Origin: Phyllobacteriaceae bacterium
GTDB taxonomy: Bacteria > Pseudomonadota > Alphaproteobacteria > Rhizobiales > Rhizobiaceae
Assembly: GCA_002708825.1 (NCBI GenBank)
Contig: PAPF01000023.1
Span: 142,933-206,932, forward strand
Direction: 5' to 3'
Length of the DNA: 64,000 bases
A model generated the notes under the pieces. The model saw nothing but the letters and a program-made list of their open reading frames with translations. It did not search any database and was not told the origin of the DNA. How positions within the stretch are numbered: position 1 is the first letter of the stretch; every line of letters begins with the position of its first letter. This document shows, piece by piece, positions 8,933-17,765 of the stretch. Position numbers and translations under genes: made by a program.

Positions 8933-9196
8933 ATGAAGAATGTTCTTGTGATCTTGGCCGCATCGATGGCACTCGCGGCCTGTACGACGGCCGAACGGGA
9001 TGCGGCCACCGGCGGTGCCATCGGCGCCGCGGCCGGCGCGATTGCCACCGGCGGAAAGGCCGGCGGCGTTCTGGCCGGCGCGGCCATCGGCGCCGTATCG
9101 GGCGTGCTGATCGGCCGGGCCACCCGGCGCGGTGAATGCGTCTACCGCGACCGCTACGGCCGCCGCTACATCGCCCGCTGCCCCGCCGGCTACTGA
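8933..9196 (+). CDS. Small glycine-zipper outer-membrane lipoprotein
   Basis: 87 residues. The start at 8933 has GGAGAGG just upstream; an in-frame ATG at 8918 is less well placed. A type II signal with lipobox LAAC puts the acylated cysteine at residue 17. The middle is an alternating Gly/Ala stretch (GGAIGAAAGAIATGG, GAAIGAVSGVLIG) typical of glycine-zipper proteins that span or associate with membranes. The tail is basic and cysteine-bearing (CVYRDRYGRRYIARC). It stands alone, divergent from the BMP operon, and its end overlaps the convergent AbrB-like gene by 7 bases. Function unknown; relatives are usually cell-envelope proteins. Confidence 0.75.
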   Translation: MKNVLVILAASMALAACTTAERDAATGGAIGAAAGAIATGGKAGGVLAGAAIGAVSGVLIGRATRRGECVYRDRYGRRYIARCPAGY

Positions 9197-10251
9197 TCCG
9201 CGCCGTCGCCCTTCCGCCGCTTCTGCCGCACCAGCAGGAATGGCACGAAGGCGGCGAGGAACAGCAGGCGCGAGACATGATGGGCGGCGACAAAGGCCGG
9301 ATCGGCGCCCATCAGCGTTGCCATGGCGGTCATGGTCTCGACCCCGCCGGGTGACAGGGCGATCAGCATCGCGCCGAAATCGATGCCCGTCAGCGCCGAC
9401 GCCACGGCCGCCGCTGCCGCGGCGATGACGACGGAGATGACGGTGATCAGCAGTCCGGCGCCGAGCGCCCGGCGCAACTCGCCGGGCGTAACGCCCGAGA
9501 AGCGCGTGCCGATCAGCGTGCCAAGAAGAACGAAGGCCGGCGTTGACAGCCACAAGGGCAGGCCGCCGGTCAGCGCGCCGCCCAGATGGCCGCCCGTCGA
9601 GACCAGCATCCCGCCGAGCAGGTAGGCCGCAGGCAGGTTCACACGCTTGAAGCCCCAGCCGGCAACGCCCGCCAGCGCCAGCGCGGCCAGGATCTGCACC
9701 GCCGGCATGGTTTCCGCCGCGAGGCCGCTGCCCGGCCGGGAAAGCCCGGCAAGCTCCACGACCGGCGGGACGGCCAGTGTCAGGAACAGCACCCGCATCG
9801 ACTGGACGATCCCGATAAGGCGCACATCGAGCCCGGACTGCTCGGCCATGGCCAGCACGTAACTCAGGTGGCCCGGCGCCGACGAGAGCACGGCCGAAGG
9901 GCCATGCGCGCCCGTGAACCGGACCAGGGCGGCCCGCGAGACAAGCATGATCGTGACCACCGCCGCGACAAGCGCGGCCAGGCTGACCGGCCAGCGCGTC
10001 AGCGCTTCGGTCACGTCCGGCGTCACGCCCGATCCCATTGAAAGGCCGATCATGATGAACGCGAAGTCCCGGATACGCGCGGGAATGCCCATGCGCGCAC
10101 CGGCAAGGCCGCACAGCGTGACGGCGACCGCCGGTCCGGTCAGGAAGGGCGCCGGCACGCCTGCAAGGAAGGCCAGCGCCGCGCCGGACGCACCGGCCGC
10201 GATGGCGGCGGCAAAGGGCATGGCGGAACGAAGAAGCTCGGTTCGGGGCAT
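9190..10251 (-). CDS. AbrB-family (duplicated-domain) integral membrane protein
   Basis: 353 residues, very hydrophobic, about ten helices in two similar halves, each starting with a motif such as FLTGPAVAVTLCGLAGARMGIP and ending in SPGGVETMTAMATLMGADPAFVAAHH or SSAPGHLSYVLAMAEQSGLD. This is the Gram-negative AbrB duplication family of putative membrane proteins, often annotated as AbrB family transcriptional regulator although no DNA-binding domain is visible. Some relatives are linked to ammonia or amine metabolism or to transport. No operon partners are visible. Biochemical role unknown. Confidence 0.75.
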   Translation of the reverse strand: MPRTELLRSAMPFAAAIAAGASGAALAFLAGVPAPFLTGPAVAVTLCGLAGARMGIPARIRDFAFIMIGLSMGSGVTPDVTEALTRWPVSLAALVAAVVTIMLVSRAALVRFTGAHGPSAVLSSAPGHLSYVLAMAEQSGLDVRLIGIVQSMRVLFLTLAVPPVVELAGLSRPGSGLAAETMPAVQILAALALAGVAGWGFKRVNLPAAYLLGGMLVSTGGHLGGALTGGLPLWLSTPAFVLLGTLIGTRFSGVTPGELRRALGAGLLITVISVVIAAAAAAVASALTGIDFGAMLIALSPGGVETMTAMATLMGADPAFVAAHHVSRLLFLAAFVPFLLVRQKRRKGDGADQ

Positions 10252-10437
10252 GGGCCGCGCATTCGGTGGGTCTGGCCGGGTTCACAGGCTCGTACGAAAG
10301 CCGCGGCATTCATGCAAGCCGCAATCGCGGGCCGGCGCGGACAGGCGTCATGACGGGCCGCCGCACCGACCGCGCCGGTTTGACGTGACAGATTCACAAC
10401 AGGCCGGCAACGAACACGGCGAATTCTTGACGAATCG

Positions 10438-10466
10438 TTGACAGGTCATCCCGTCAGGCGTTTAAG
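10438..10466 (+). promoter_or_regulatory. Promoter of the cobalamin uptake operon
   Basis: A perfect -35 hexamer TTGACA at 10438-10443 is followed, after a 17-base spacer, by TTTAAG at 10461-10466 (4 of 6 to TATAAT). The start of transcription would fall near 10473, exactly where the riboswitch begins. The rest of the gene-free stretch from 10252 to 10437 shows no other element I can name. Confidence 0.6.
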
Positions 10467-10472
10467 GGAAGG

Positions 10473-10675
10473 CGTTGATGGTCTCCGGGCATGCTGTCCG
10501 GAGCTAAGAGGGAATCCGGAAGGCCGCCCGTCCGAAACGGACAATGCGGTTAAGCCGGAACTGCCCCCGCAACTGTGAGCGGTTTGGCCCGTCCACACGC
10601 CACTGGTCCGCAATGGACCGGGAAGGCGGACAGGCCGCGAAACCGTGAGTCAGGAGACCTGCCATCAGCGCGTCA
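10473..10675 (+). ncRNA. Cobalamin (B12) riboswitch
   Basis: Leader RNA with the class-I cobalamin aptamer pattern: AAGAGGGAATCCGG near 10505, GCCGGAACTGCCCCCGCAACTG near 10554 and the terminal B12 box GTCAGGAGACCTGCC at 10649-10663. It lies between the promoter at 10438 and the BtuB start at 10803. By family knowledge it binds adenosylcobalamin and lowers expression of the uptake genes. The expression platform is in the remaining 130 bases before the ATG, probably by masking the Shine-Dalgarno. Confidence 0.93.
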
Positions 10676-10802
10676 CCCGGCCGGACACGGGGTGTGTCAG
10701 GGCTGCCCAGCGCAAGCGGTGACGGTTTGTCGCCGCTGGCTGGCTGCCCCTTGAGGCATTCCCTGCCGGCACTCGAATCGCAGAGGAACCGGAGGGGTTT
10801 CC

Positions 10803-12746
10803 ATGCCTGCATCTGCCTGCACATCCGCGCGGATTGCCGCGTTTTCCGCCTTGCTTTCCGCAACCGTCGCCCTGCCCGCTCTTGCCCAGGACATCGTCAT
10901 CGATGCCGGCGAAGTGGTGGTCTCCACGCCCAACCGCACGACCGAGAAGAAGGGCCGCGTCGGCTTGAAGGTCGAAGTGGTCACGAAGGAAGAGATCGAG
11001 GAGCGCGCGCAACCCGCCGTCACCGATTATCTCGCCACCCTGCCCGGCGTTTCCGTCGCGGCCAATGGCGGCACCGGCGGTCAGGAGACCGGCCTCTTCG
11101 TGCGCGGCGCCGACAAGAAATACGTCAAGACGCTGGTCAACGGCATCGACATTTCCGACCCCAGCGCCACGCAGGTCCAGCCCGCGCTTGAAAGCCTGAT
11201 GACCGGCGGCGTGACCGGCATCGAACTGCTCAAGGGCTCGCAATCCACGCTGTACGGTTCGGATGCCGTGGCCGGCGTCCTGGCCATCTCCACGCTGAAC
11301 GGCATCGAACAGGGCCTGCATCACGACATTTTCGGCGAATACGGGTCCTTCGGAACCTGGCGCGGCGGCTATGTCTTCTCCGGCGCGTCGGAAACCGGCA
11401 AGTTCGCCGCCGGCATCTCCGGCACCCGGTCGGACGGCATCTCGGCTGCGAGGGTGAATGGCGGCGCCGCCGTCGACCTCGACCCTGCCCGCCTCGAAGC
11501 CGACGCGTTCGACAACATTTCGGCCGATTTTGCCGGCGAGCAGCAGCTTTCCGACATCGTCACGGTCTTCGGCAGCGCACTCTACCGCCGCACCAATGCC
11601 GACTATGACGATTCCGGCAATCCGCCCACCGACAACTCCTTCAACACCGCCCGTTCGCGCCAGGTTGCCGGACGCATCGGCGCCCATGTGGACCTGTTCG
11701 ACGGCCGCTGGCGCAACACGGTCTCGGTGCAGGCCTTCGATGTCGACCGCGACCTGTCTTCCGTTTCCGCCTTCGGCCCCTTCGTCGGCAACTGGCGCGG
11801 CCAGCGCCTGAAATTCGACTACCAGGGCGGCTGGGACCTCAGCGAAGCGCTGACGCTGCAATATGGCGTCGATCACGAGCGCCAGACCGCCCGGTCGACC
11901 AACAATTTCGGCGGCCTGACCGACGACACCCATAACCTGACCGGCCTGTGGAGCCAGCTTGCCTGGAACCCGGCGGAGAACTTCACGCTGACCGCGGGCC
12001 TGCGCCATGACATCCACAATGTCTTCGGCGGTCACACCACCTGGCGTGCCGCCGCCTCATGGAATGTCACTGAGGAGACCCGCCTTCATGCTTCGGCCGG
12101 AACCGGCTTCCGTGCCCCTTCGCTCTATGAGCTTTATGCCCCCTTCGGCACCGGCAATGCGGCGCTGGTTCCCGAGGAAAGCATCAGTTTCGATGCCGGC
12201 ATCGAGCAGACCTTCCTGGGCGGGCGTCTCGTGGTCGATGTCACCGGCTTTGTCCTGAACACCGACAACCTGATCGATTATTCCTACGCCACCTTCTCCT
12301 ATGTGCAGGTGCCGGGCGTAACGAAGCGCTCCGGCGTCGAGGTCGCGGCAGCATGGGCCGTGACCCCGGACTTCGACCTGAAGGGTGCCTATACCTACAC
12401 CCGCACAAGACAGCCGGACGGCTTGCGCCGCCCGCGCGTGCCCGAGCATGACATCGCGCTGACCGCCATCTGGCGCCCGGCGGAAAAATGGACGGTCAGC
12501 GCCACCGCGCGCGGCGTGGTCAACCTGACCGACCGGGTCTCGGCAGGCTTCGGCACGTTCAACGACGTGAGGCTCGACGACTTCCTCAAGGTCGATGCGA
12601 AAATCGCCTGGAAGCCCGCGGAAAATTACGAGGTCTACCTGCGCGGCGAAAACCTGCTCGACCAGCGTTACGAGACGGTGGCGGGCTATTCGACCCCGGG
12701 CATCTCGGTCTTCGCCGGTTTCCGCGCGAAGTTCGGCGGGGAGTAA
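10803..12746 (+). CDS. btuB: TonB-dependent cobalamin receptor BtuB
   Basis: Outer-membrane vitamin B12 receptor, 647 residues. A signal peptide ends at about residue 29 (LALPALAQ-type cut) and a TonB box EVVVSTPNR follows at 37. The plug domain has VTDYLATLPGVSV, LFVRGADKKYVKTLVNGID and IELLKGSQSTLYGSDAVAGVL. The rest is a 22-strand-type beta barrel ending in a C-terminal ISVFAGFRAKFGGE strand. A strong Shine-Dalgarno (GGAGGGG) precedes the ATG. The B12 riboswitch directly upstream fixes the substrate class. It is the first gene of an eight-gene operon running to tonB at 17722. Confidence 0.93.
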   Translation: MPASACTSARIAAFSALLSATVALPALAQDIVIDAGEVVVSTPNRTTEKKGRVGLKVEVVTKEEIEERAQPAVTDYLATLPGVSVAANGGTGGQETGLFVRGADKKYVKTLVNGIDISDPSATQVQPALESLMTGGVTGIELLKGSQSTLYGSDAVAGVLAISTLNGIEQGLHHDIFGEYGSFGTWRGGYVFSGASETGKFAAGISGTRSDGISAARVNGGAAVDLDPARLEADAFDNISADFAGEQQLSDIVTVFGSALYRRTNADYDDSGNPPTDNSFNTARSRQVAGRIGAHVDLFDGRWRNTVSVQAFDVDRDLSSVSAFGPFVGNWRGQRLKFDYQGGWDLSEALTLQYGVDHERQTARSTNNFGGLTDDTHNLTGLWSQLAWNPAENFTLTAGLRHDIHNVFGGHTTWRAAASWNVTEETRLHASAGTGFRAPSLYELYAPFGTGNAALVPEESISFDAGIEQTFLGGRLVVDVTGFVLNTDNLIDYSYATFSYVQVPGVTKRSGVEVAAAWAVTPDFDLKGAYTYTRTRQPDGLRRPRVPEHDIALTAIWRPAEKWTVSATARGVVNLTDRVSAGFGTFNDVRLDDFLKVDAKIAWKPAENYEVYLRGENLLDQRYETVAGYSTPGISVFAGFRAKFGGE

Positions 12747-12751
12747 GCAGC

Positions 12752-13627
12752 ATGGCGCGGCGAAACGGACATGCCTTCCGCTTCGCCGCCGCCCTTCTGG
12801 CCGTGCTGGCCGGAACGGGCGCGCGGGCGGAATCCGCCCTGCCGACGGTTCATTCGCTCAACCTGTGCACCGACCAGCTTGCCATGCTGCTGGCAGCGCC
12901 AGGCCAGTTGCAATCAGTTTCGGAACTGGCCACCGACCCCTCGCTTTCCGCCCTGCACGACGGGGCCCGCGCCTTTCCCGCCAATCGTGGCCTTGCCGAG
13001 GAAGTGGTCGCCGCATCGCCCGATCTCGTCGTCACCGGCGCCTGGTCGGCGCGCAAGGCCACCGACCTGCTCAAGGGCCTCGGCTACCGGGTGGAGACCT
13101 TCGCGCCCGACCTGACGCTGGAAGGCATTCGCGCCGACATCGCCCGCATGGGCTGGCTCATGCGGCGGGAGAAAAAGGCAAGGGACCTGCTGGCCGCATT
13201 CGATTCCGAACTGGCAAGGGCGCCGGATGCCGCCTGCCCCGCGTCCTTCCGCCCCTCGCTGCTGGTCTATGGCCCGAACGGCGTGACGGAAGGCGCGGGA
13301 ACGCTGCCCGATACGGTCATCGAGGCGGCCGGTTTCAGGAACCTCGGCGCCGAGCCGGGGACCGGCGGCATGGCCTTCGTCTCGCTGGAAAACGTCATCG
13401 CCATGCGCCCCGATGTCATCCTGCTGCCGGCAGACGACCCGGCCGCGCCAGCGCTGGCGCAGAAACTCTTCGATCATCCGGCCCTCAAGGCCAGCGGCGC
13501 GCGCATCCTGCGCGGCGTGGTCTACCCGGCGCTGTGGACCTGCGGCGGACCGTTCACCGCAAGGGCCGTGACCGCCTTGAAACGGTTGCGCGCCAGCCTG
13601 CCCGGCTGCGAAAGGCCCGCCTCGTGA
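12752..13627 (+). CDS. btuF: Cobalamin ABC transporter substrate-binding protein BtuF
   Basis: Periplasmic B12-binding protein of the helical-backbone (TroA/FecB-like) fold, 291 residues. I start at ATG 12752, six bases after the BtuB stop; the longer upstream frame lies inside btuB. A signal peptide ends near AESALPTV at about residue 26. Family landmarks are SLNLCTDQLAMLL, DLVVTGAWSARKATDLLKGLGY and the C-terminal WTCGGPFTARAVTAL. The protein would pass cobalamin to the BtuC permease encoded immediately downstream, with a GTGA overlap. Confidence 0.88.
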   Translation: MARRNGHAFRFAAALLAVLAGTGARAESALPTVHSLNLCTDQLAMLLAAPGQLQSVSELATDPSLSALHDGARAFPANRGLAEEVVAASPDLVVTGAWSARKATDLLKGLGYRVETFAPDLTLEGIRADIARMGWLMRREKKARDLLAAFDSELARAPDAACPASFRPSLLVYGPNGVTEGAGTLPDTVIEAAGFRNLGAEPGTGGMAFVSLENVIAMRPDVILLPADDPAAPALAQKLFDHPALKASGARILRGVVYPALWTCGGPFTARAVTALKRLRASLPGCERPAS

Positions 13628-14607
13628 CCCGGCCCGCCCTCCTCATGGCCCTCCTGGCCGCTGCGCTCTTCGTCGCATCGCTGGGCGTGGGCGCCTCCGG
13701 CCTGCCGGTCTGGCGGGGACTGGTGGCGCTGGTGACCGGCGGCGATCCGCTGGCCGCAACCATCATGCGCGACATCCGCCTGCCGCGCGCCCTGCTGGGG
13801 CTGACGATCGGCTTCTCGCTCGGCCTCGGCGGCGCGGCGCTGCAGGGCTTCCTGCGAAATCCGCTGGCCGAACCCGGCCTTGTCGGCGTCTCGGGCGCCG
13901 CGGCGCTGGGCGCCGTCGCGGTCTTCTATACCGGCCTGTCAGCCTTCGGCGGCTTCACCGTGCAACTGGGCGCGCTCGCCGGCGCCGCCGGCGCGGTACT
14001 CTTCCTCATGGGCCTGGCCGGACGCAAGGCCTCACCCATGACGCTGGTTCTGGCCGGCGTGGCGCTGACCAGCCTGACCGGCGCGCTGACCGCTCTGGCG
14101 CTGAACCTGTCGCCCAACCCCTTCGCCTCCTACGAGATCATCTTCTGGCTGCTCGGCTCGCTGAAGGACCGCGCGCTGTCCGACGTGGCGCTGGCCCTGC
14201 CCCTGATGGCCATGGGCTGGGCGCTGCTGCTGGCAGCCGCCCGCGCGCTCGATGCCCTGTCGCTGGGCGAGGACACGGCCCGCTCGCTCGGCATCCACCT
14301 GCCGCGTACCGCCGCCATGCTGGTCACCGGTGTCGCGCTTTCGGCAGGCGCCGGCGTGGCCGTGGCCGGAACGATCGGCTTTGTCGGCCTCGTCGTGCCG
14401 CACCTGCTGCGCCCCTTCACCGACGAGCGACCCTCATCGCTCCTGCTGGCCTCCGGCTTCGGCGGCGCGGCCCTTCTGCTTGGTGCCGACATCGCCGTTC
14501 GGCTGATGACCACGGGCCGCGAACTCAATGTCGGCGTGCTCACCGCGCTCATCGGCGCGCCCTTCTTTCTCTGGCTCGTCATGTCCAACCGCAGGGTGAT
14601 GACATGA
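13624..14607 (+). CDS. btuC: Cobalamin ABC transporter permease BtuC
   Basis: FecCD-family inner-membrane permease, 327 residues. The GTG start at 13624 overlaps the btuF stop as GTGA. The family signatures are present: RDIRLPRALLGLTIGFSLGLGGAALQGFLRNPLAEP-type segment at residues 49-84, FWLLGSLKDRA near 179 and the coupling loop VAGTIGFVGLVVPHLLRP near 248. It overlaps btuD downstream (ATGA), so BtuC and BtuD are translationally coupled. B12 is the substrate by operon context; close relatives carry siderophores or heme. Confidence 0.9.
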   Translation: MTRPALLMALLAAALFVASLGVGASGLPVWRGLVALVTGGDPLAATIMRDIRLPRALLGLTIGFSLGLGGAALQGFLRNPLAEPGLVGVSGAAALGAVAVFYTGLSAFGGFTVQLGALAGAAGAVLFLMGLAGRKASPMTLVLAGVALTSLTGALTALALNLSPNPFASYEIIFWLLGSLKDRALSDVALALPLMAMGWALLLAAARALDALSLGEDTARSLGIHLPRTAAMLVTGVALSAGAGVAVAGTIGFVGLVVPHLLRPFTDERPSSLLLASGFGGAALLLGADIAVRLMTTGRELNVGVLTALIGAPFFLWLVMSNRRVMT

Positions 14608-15395
14608 GCGGGCTTCAAGTGGAAAACCTCTCGGCAGCCCTCGGCGGCAGGCCCGTGCTGAAAGGCGTGTCGCTCGCCGCGCAACCCGGCGAGACCGTCG
14701 CCCTGCTGGGTCCGAACGGCGCGGGCAAGTCCACCCTTCTGCGCTGCCTGGCGGGCCTCGTTCCCGCCACAACGGGCACCGCAAGCTGGAATGGCAGCGC
14801 GCTTGCCGCCATGGCGCCCGGCGAGCGCGCCCGCATCCTTGCCTATCTGCCCCAGGACAGGGTCGTGCACTGGAACCTCGCCGCCCGCGCCATCGTCGCG
14901 CTTGGCCGCCTGCCGCATGGAGGCTACGGCACCCGTCTCTCACCGGCCGACGAAACCATCGTCGACGACGCCATGGAGGCGATGGACGTGGCCCATCTGG
15001 CGTACCGGCCCGCCGCTGCCATGTCCGGCGGCGAACTGGCCCGCGTCCTAGCCGCACGGCTGATCGCCCAGGACACGCCGCTGCTGCTGGCAGATGAACC
15101 CGCCGCCAGCCTCGATCCGGCCCACCAGATCCGGCTGATGGCCTCGCTGCGCCGGCAGGCCGGCCTTGGCAAGGCCGTGCTTGTCTCGCTGCACGACATC
15201 GAACTGGCCGCGCGCTGGTCCGACCGCGTCATCATCATGCGCAGCGGGACCATCCTTGCCGACGGAAAACCCGACAATGCCATTTCGCCGGCCACAATGG
15301 CCGATGCATATGGCATCACCGCACGCATCGGCCGGGATGAATGCGGACTGACCTTCACGCCGCTCGCCCTGACGGCCAACGGAGACGCACCATGA
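14604..15395 (+). CDS. btuD: Cobalamin ABC transporter ATP-binding protein BtuD
   Basis: ATPase of the B12 importer, 263 residues. It shows Walker [15 protein letters not shown] at residue 35, Q-loop LPQDR near 88, signature [17 protein letters not shown] near 140, Walker [14 protein letters not shown] near 163 and the switch histidine in LVSLHDIEL. Siderophore/B12-type (FepC/BtuD) proteins share this order. Its ATG overlaps the btuC stop and its stop overlaps the exbB start, so the transporter and the TonB energiser belong to one transcript. Confidence 0.9.
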   Translation: MSGLQVENLSAALGGRPVLKGVSLAAQPGETVALLGPNGAGKSTLLRCLAGLVPATTGTASWNGSALAAMAPGERARILAYLPQDRVVHWNLAARAIVALGRLPHGGYGTRLSPADETIVDDAMEAMDVAHLAYRPAAAMSGGELARVLAARLIAQDTPLLLADEPAASLDPAHQIRLMASLRRQAGLGKAVLVSLHDIELAARWSDRVIIMRSGTILADGKPDNAISPATMADAYGITARIGRDECGLTFTPLALTANGDAP

Positions 15396-16009
15396 ACGCC
15401 TGGCTGGACTCCTCCCTCGAAGCCCTGACACCCGCCCTGGGCGACCTGTTCGGGAAGGGCGGGCCGGCCATGGTGGCGCTGGCCATCCTTTCGGTCCTCG
15501 TCGTCGCTGTCTTCCTGCAGAAGGTGCTGGGTCTTGCCGCCGAAAGCCTGGCGACCGGCCGCGCCGAAAAGGGCCGCCATTCCTCCGGCGCGCTGGGCAA
15601 GCTGCTGGCGCGGCTGGATGCCATGCGCGCGAACGCCACGCCCGACCAACTGGAAACGGAGGCCGACATCGGCGCGCGCGCCGCCCTCGCAAGGCTGCGC
15701 CGCGGCATCGGCTTCCTGCATCTGTCCACCGCGGCCGCGCCGCTGACCGGCCTGCTCGGCACGGTGCTCGGCATGATCGAGGCGTTCCGTGAACTTGAAG
15801 GCGCGGGCGATCAGGTCAATCCGGCCCTGCTGGCCGGCGGCATCTGGGAAGCCCTGCTGACCACTGCCGCGGGCATGGTGGTGGCGCTCGCCGCCCTTGT
15901 CTTCGCCGCCATCCTGGAAGCCATGGCCGGCAACATCGCGCGGCGCATGGAAGCCGCCGTCAACCGCGCGCTGACACGGCCGCGCGAGCGCGCGGGGCAC
16001 GAGCCATGA
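15392..16009 (+). CDS. exbB: ExbB/TolQ-type proton channel protein
   Basis: MotA/TolQ/ExbB family inner-membrane protein, 205 residues, that with ExbD and TonB couples the proton gradient to outer-membrane B12 uptake. I start at ATG 15392 (ATGA overlap with btuD); the longer frame upstream is inside btuD. One helix lies near residues 25-45; the family core [21 protein letters not shown] is at 111-131, and the last helices include [20 protein letters not shown]. Its place in a B12-riboswitch operon suggests a dedicated copy rather than the general TonB system. Confidence 0.87.
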   Translation: MNAWLDSSLEALTPALGDLFGKGGPAMVALAILSVLVVAVFLQKVLGLAAESLATGRAEKGRHSSGALGKLLARLDAMRANATPDQLETEADIGARAALARLRRGIGFLHLSTAAAPLTGLLGTVLGMIEAFRELEGAGDQVNPALLAGGIWEALLTTAAGMVVALAALVFAAILEAMAGNIARRMEAAVNRALTRPRERAGHEP

Positions 16010-16428
16010 GCCGGCGGCGCATCTCTCTCGACAGCGCCGCGCGGCGGCCGGGCGTGAACCTCACGCCGATCATGGATGTGGTCTTCATCCTCGTCATCTT
16101 CTTCATGCTGGCCGCGCAATTCGTCCGCCAGGCCGAACAGCCGCTGGCGCTGGCCCCGGCCGGGGACGCAGCAGCGGCATCGCAGGCGGCGGCGCCACAG
16201 ATACTGGCGCTGTCCGGACCCGGCTTCACGCTGGATGGCGAACCTGTCGCCGAAGGAGAACTGGCGGCTGCACTGGCCGGCGATCCGGACCGCCCGCTCA
16301 TCGTCTACGCCGGCCCGGACGCGCCCTACCAGGCGCTGGTCACCGCGCTCGATGCCGCGGCAAGGGCGGGTCGGACGAAGGTTGCCACCCGCGCCGGGAC
16401 CGGCACGGACGGGGAGACGGCCCGATGA
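16006..16428 (+). CDS. exbD: ExbD/TolR biopolymer transport protein, first copy
   Basis: 140 residues: short cytoplasmic tail, one membrane helix, periplasmic domain. The helix contains the conserved proton-path aspartate, D24, in [19 protein letters not shown] overlaps couple it to exbB upstream and to the second exbD-like gene downstream. It should form the ExbB-ExbD motor that drives the TonB protein of this operon. Confidence 0.87.
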   Translation: MSRRRISLDSAARRPGVNLTPIMDVVFILVIFFMLAAQFVRQAEQPLALAPAGDAAAASQAAAPQILALSGPGFTLDGEPVAEGELAAALAGDPDRPLIVYAGPDAPYQALVTALDAAARAGRTKVATRAGTGTDGETAR

Positions 16429-16829
16429 AGCGCCTGCGCCTTGACCTGCCGCCTGCGCCGCAGGCCGATCCCACCCTGCCGCTGATCAACATCGTCTTCC
16501 TGCTGCTGATCTTCGTCATGCTGTCGGGCGTGATCCGCGCAACCGACCCGCTGCCGATTGAGCCGGCATCCGCGCCCGCCATCCCCTCCGGAACACCGGC
16601 ACCGGCACGCACGCTCTATGTCGCAGCCGACGGGCGCATGGCCTGGAACGGCCTTGAGGACGATGCCGCGCTCGACGGACTGGCCGCCGCCTTCGTGGCC
16701 GAAGACTGGGAGCGCGCCTGGCTGAAGGCCGACCGCAATGCCGGCGCCGCGTCCATCGTGCAGGTGACGGAAAGACTGCGCAGCGGCGGCGTGACCACCC
16801 TGACGATGATCGTGGAGGCCAGGCCATGA
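16425..16829 (+). CDS. ExbD/TolR family protein, second copy, lacking the membrane aspartate
   Basis: 134 residues with ExbD layout: PTLPLINIVFLLLIFVML helix, then a periplasmic domain (RTLYVAADGRMAWNG, TLTMIVEARP). Where the first copy and all well-studied ExbD proteins have aspartate in the helix (PIMDVVF), this one has asparagine, N22 (PLINIVF). It is unlikely to carry protons by itself. It overlaps both neighbours (ATGA), so it is made in step with ExbB, ExbD and TonB and may form mixed ExbD dimers. The role of the substitution is inference. Confidence 0.83.
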   Translation: MKRLRLDLPPAPQADPTLPLINIVFLLLIFVMLSGVIRATDPLPIEPASAPAIPSGTPAPARTLYVAADGRMAWNGLEDDAALDGLAAAFVAEDWERAWLKADRNAGAASIVQVTERLRSGGVTTLTMIVEARP

Positions 16830-17722
16830 AGACCTTGCGCGCCGCAGCCGCCATTTTCCTGTCGCTCGGCCTCCATGCAGCCCTTGCCGCCGTTGTCGCC
16901 AACGGCATCGCCGGCGGTGGCGATGCCGGCGAGGCAGACGATGTGGCGGTCACCGTCACGCTCATCGAGGCGCCGGGCGAGGATGGAGACGATAGCGCGC
17001 AAGAGCAAACCTTGCCGCAGCACGATGCCATCCCGGAAGAGATCTCGGATGCGTCCGCGGTAACGCCTTCCGCCATTGCGCTGCCCGTGCCATCATTTCC
17101 GGACGCACCGCCTGTCGTGGCGCTTGAGGCAAGCGATATCGCCGCCCTCCTGCCCCGCCTCGACATGCCCGCCATCGCCCCGGCAATTCCCGAACCGCCG
17201 CAAGGCGAAAGCTGGGCCGACCTGCCTGAGACCGTCGCCGTACTGCCGGCGCCACGCCCGGACATCAAGCCGGCCCCCGCGCCGCCGCCCCCGAAGGCTG
17301 CCGGACCGGCACGGCCGGAAAAGAAAACGCAGAACGCCACCGAAAGACGAAAGACGAGAAAGGCGGGCGCGGGAAAGGCAACCGGCAGGGACACCACCAC
17401 CCGGAAAGGGATACGGGGCAAGGGCGCGGCTCCCTCGCGCGCGCAAATGCGCAAGGCCATGGCGAGCTATGGCCAGCGCGTGAACAGCCATGTCGCCCGG
17501 CGCAAGCCGCGCGGCGCGGGCAGTCGCGGCACGGTCGGCCTCAGCCTTCGCATCGCCCGTTCGGGTGCGCTTCTCGGCGCCAGCGTCAGTTCCAGTTCCG
17601 GCGACCCGTCGCTTGACAAAAGGGCGCTCGAGGCCGCGCGTGGCGCCGCCCCCTATCCGCGCCCGCCGGACGACGTGCCGGGGCGAAGCCTGGCGCTGCG
17701 CATACGGCTGAGCTTCAGGTGA
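16826..17722 (+). CDS. tonB: TonB energy transducer
   Basis: 298 residues. The N-terminal anchor helix has the SxxxH motif (S13 and H17 in FLSLGLHAALA) that contacts ExbB-ExbD. A long Pro/Ala-rich periplasmic spacer (about 90-200) follows, with basic KKTQNATERRKTRKAG, and the C-terminal domain (about 205-298) has GTVGLSLRIARSGALLGASV and LDKRALEAARGAAPYPRPP, the TonB C-terminal fold. It is the last gene of the operon, with ATGA overlap to the second exbD, and should serve the BtuB of this operon. It converges on phoB. Confidence 0.9.
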   Translation: MKTLRAAAAIFLSLGLHAALAAVVANGIAGGGDAGEADDVAVTVTLIEAPGEDGDDSAQEQTLPQHDAIPEEISDASAVTPSAIALPVPSFPDAPPVVALEASDIAALLPRLDMPAIAPAIPEPPQGESWADLPETVAVLPAPRPDIKPAPAPPPPKAAGPARPEKKTQNATERRKTRKAGAGKATGRDTTTRKGIRGKGAAPSRAQMRKAMASYGQRVNSHVARRKPRGAGSRGTVGLSLRIARSGALLGASVSSSSGDPSLDKRALEAARGAAPYPRPPDDVPGRSLALRIRLSFR

Positions 17723-17765
17723 CGGCCGGAGGCAGGGGCAGTCGCGATGGCACCGCCCCCGTCAA

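Noticed and set aside
12488..12751. Upstream extension of BtuF
   Set aside because: It lies in another frame of btuB; ATG 12752 is followed directly by a signal peptide.
16425..16829. Second exbD as a pseudogene
   Set aside because: The frame is intact, of normal length and coupled by 4-base overlaps on both sides; only the helix aspartate is replaced.
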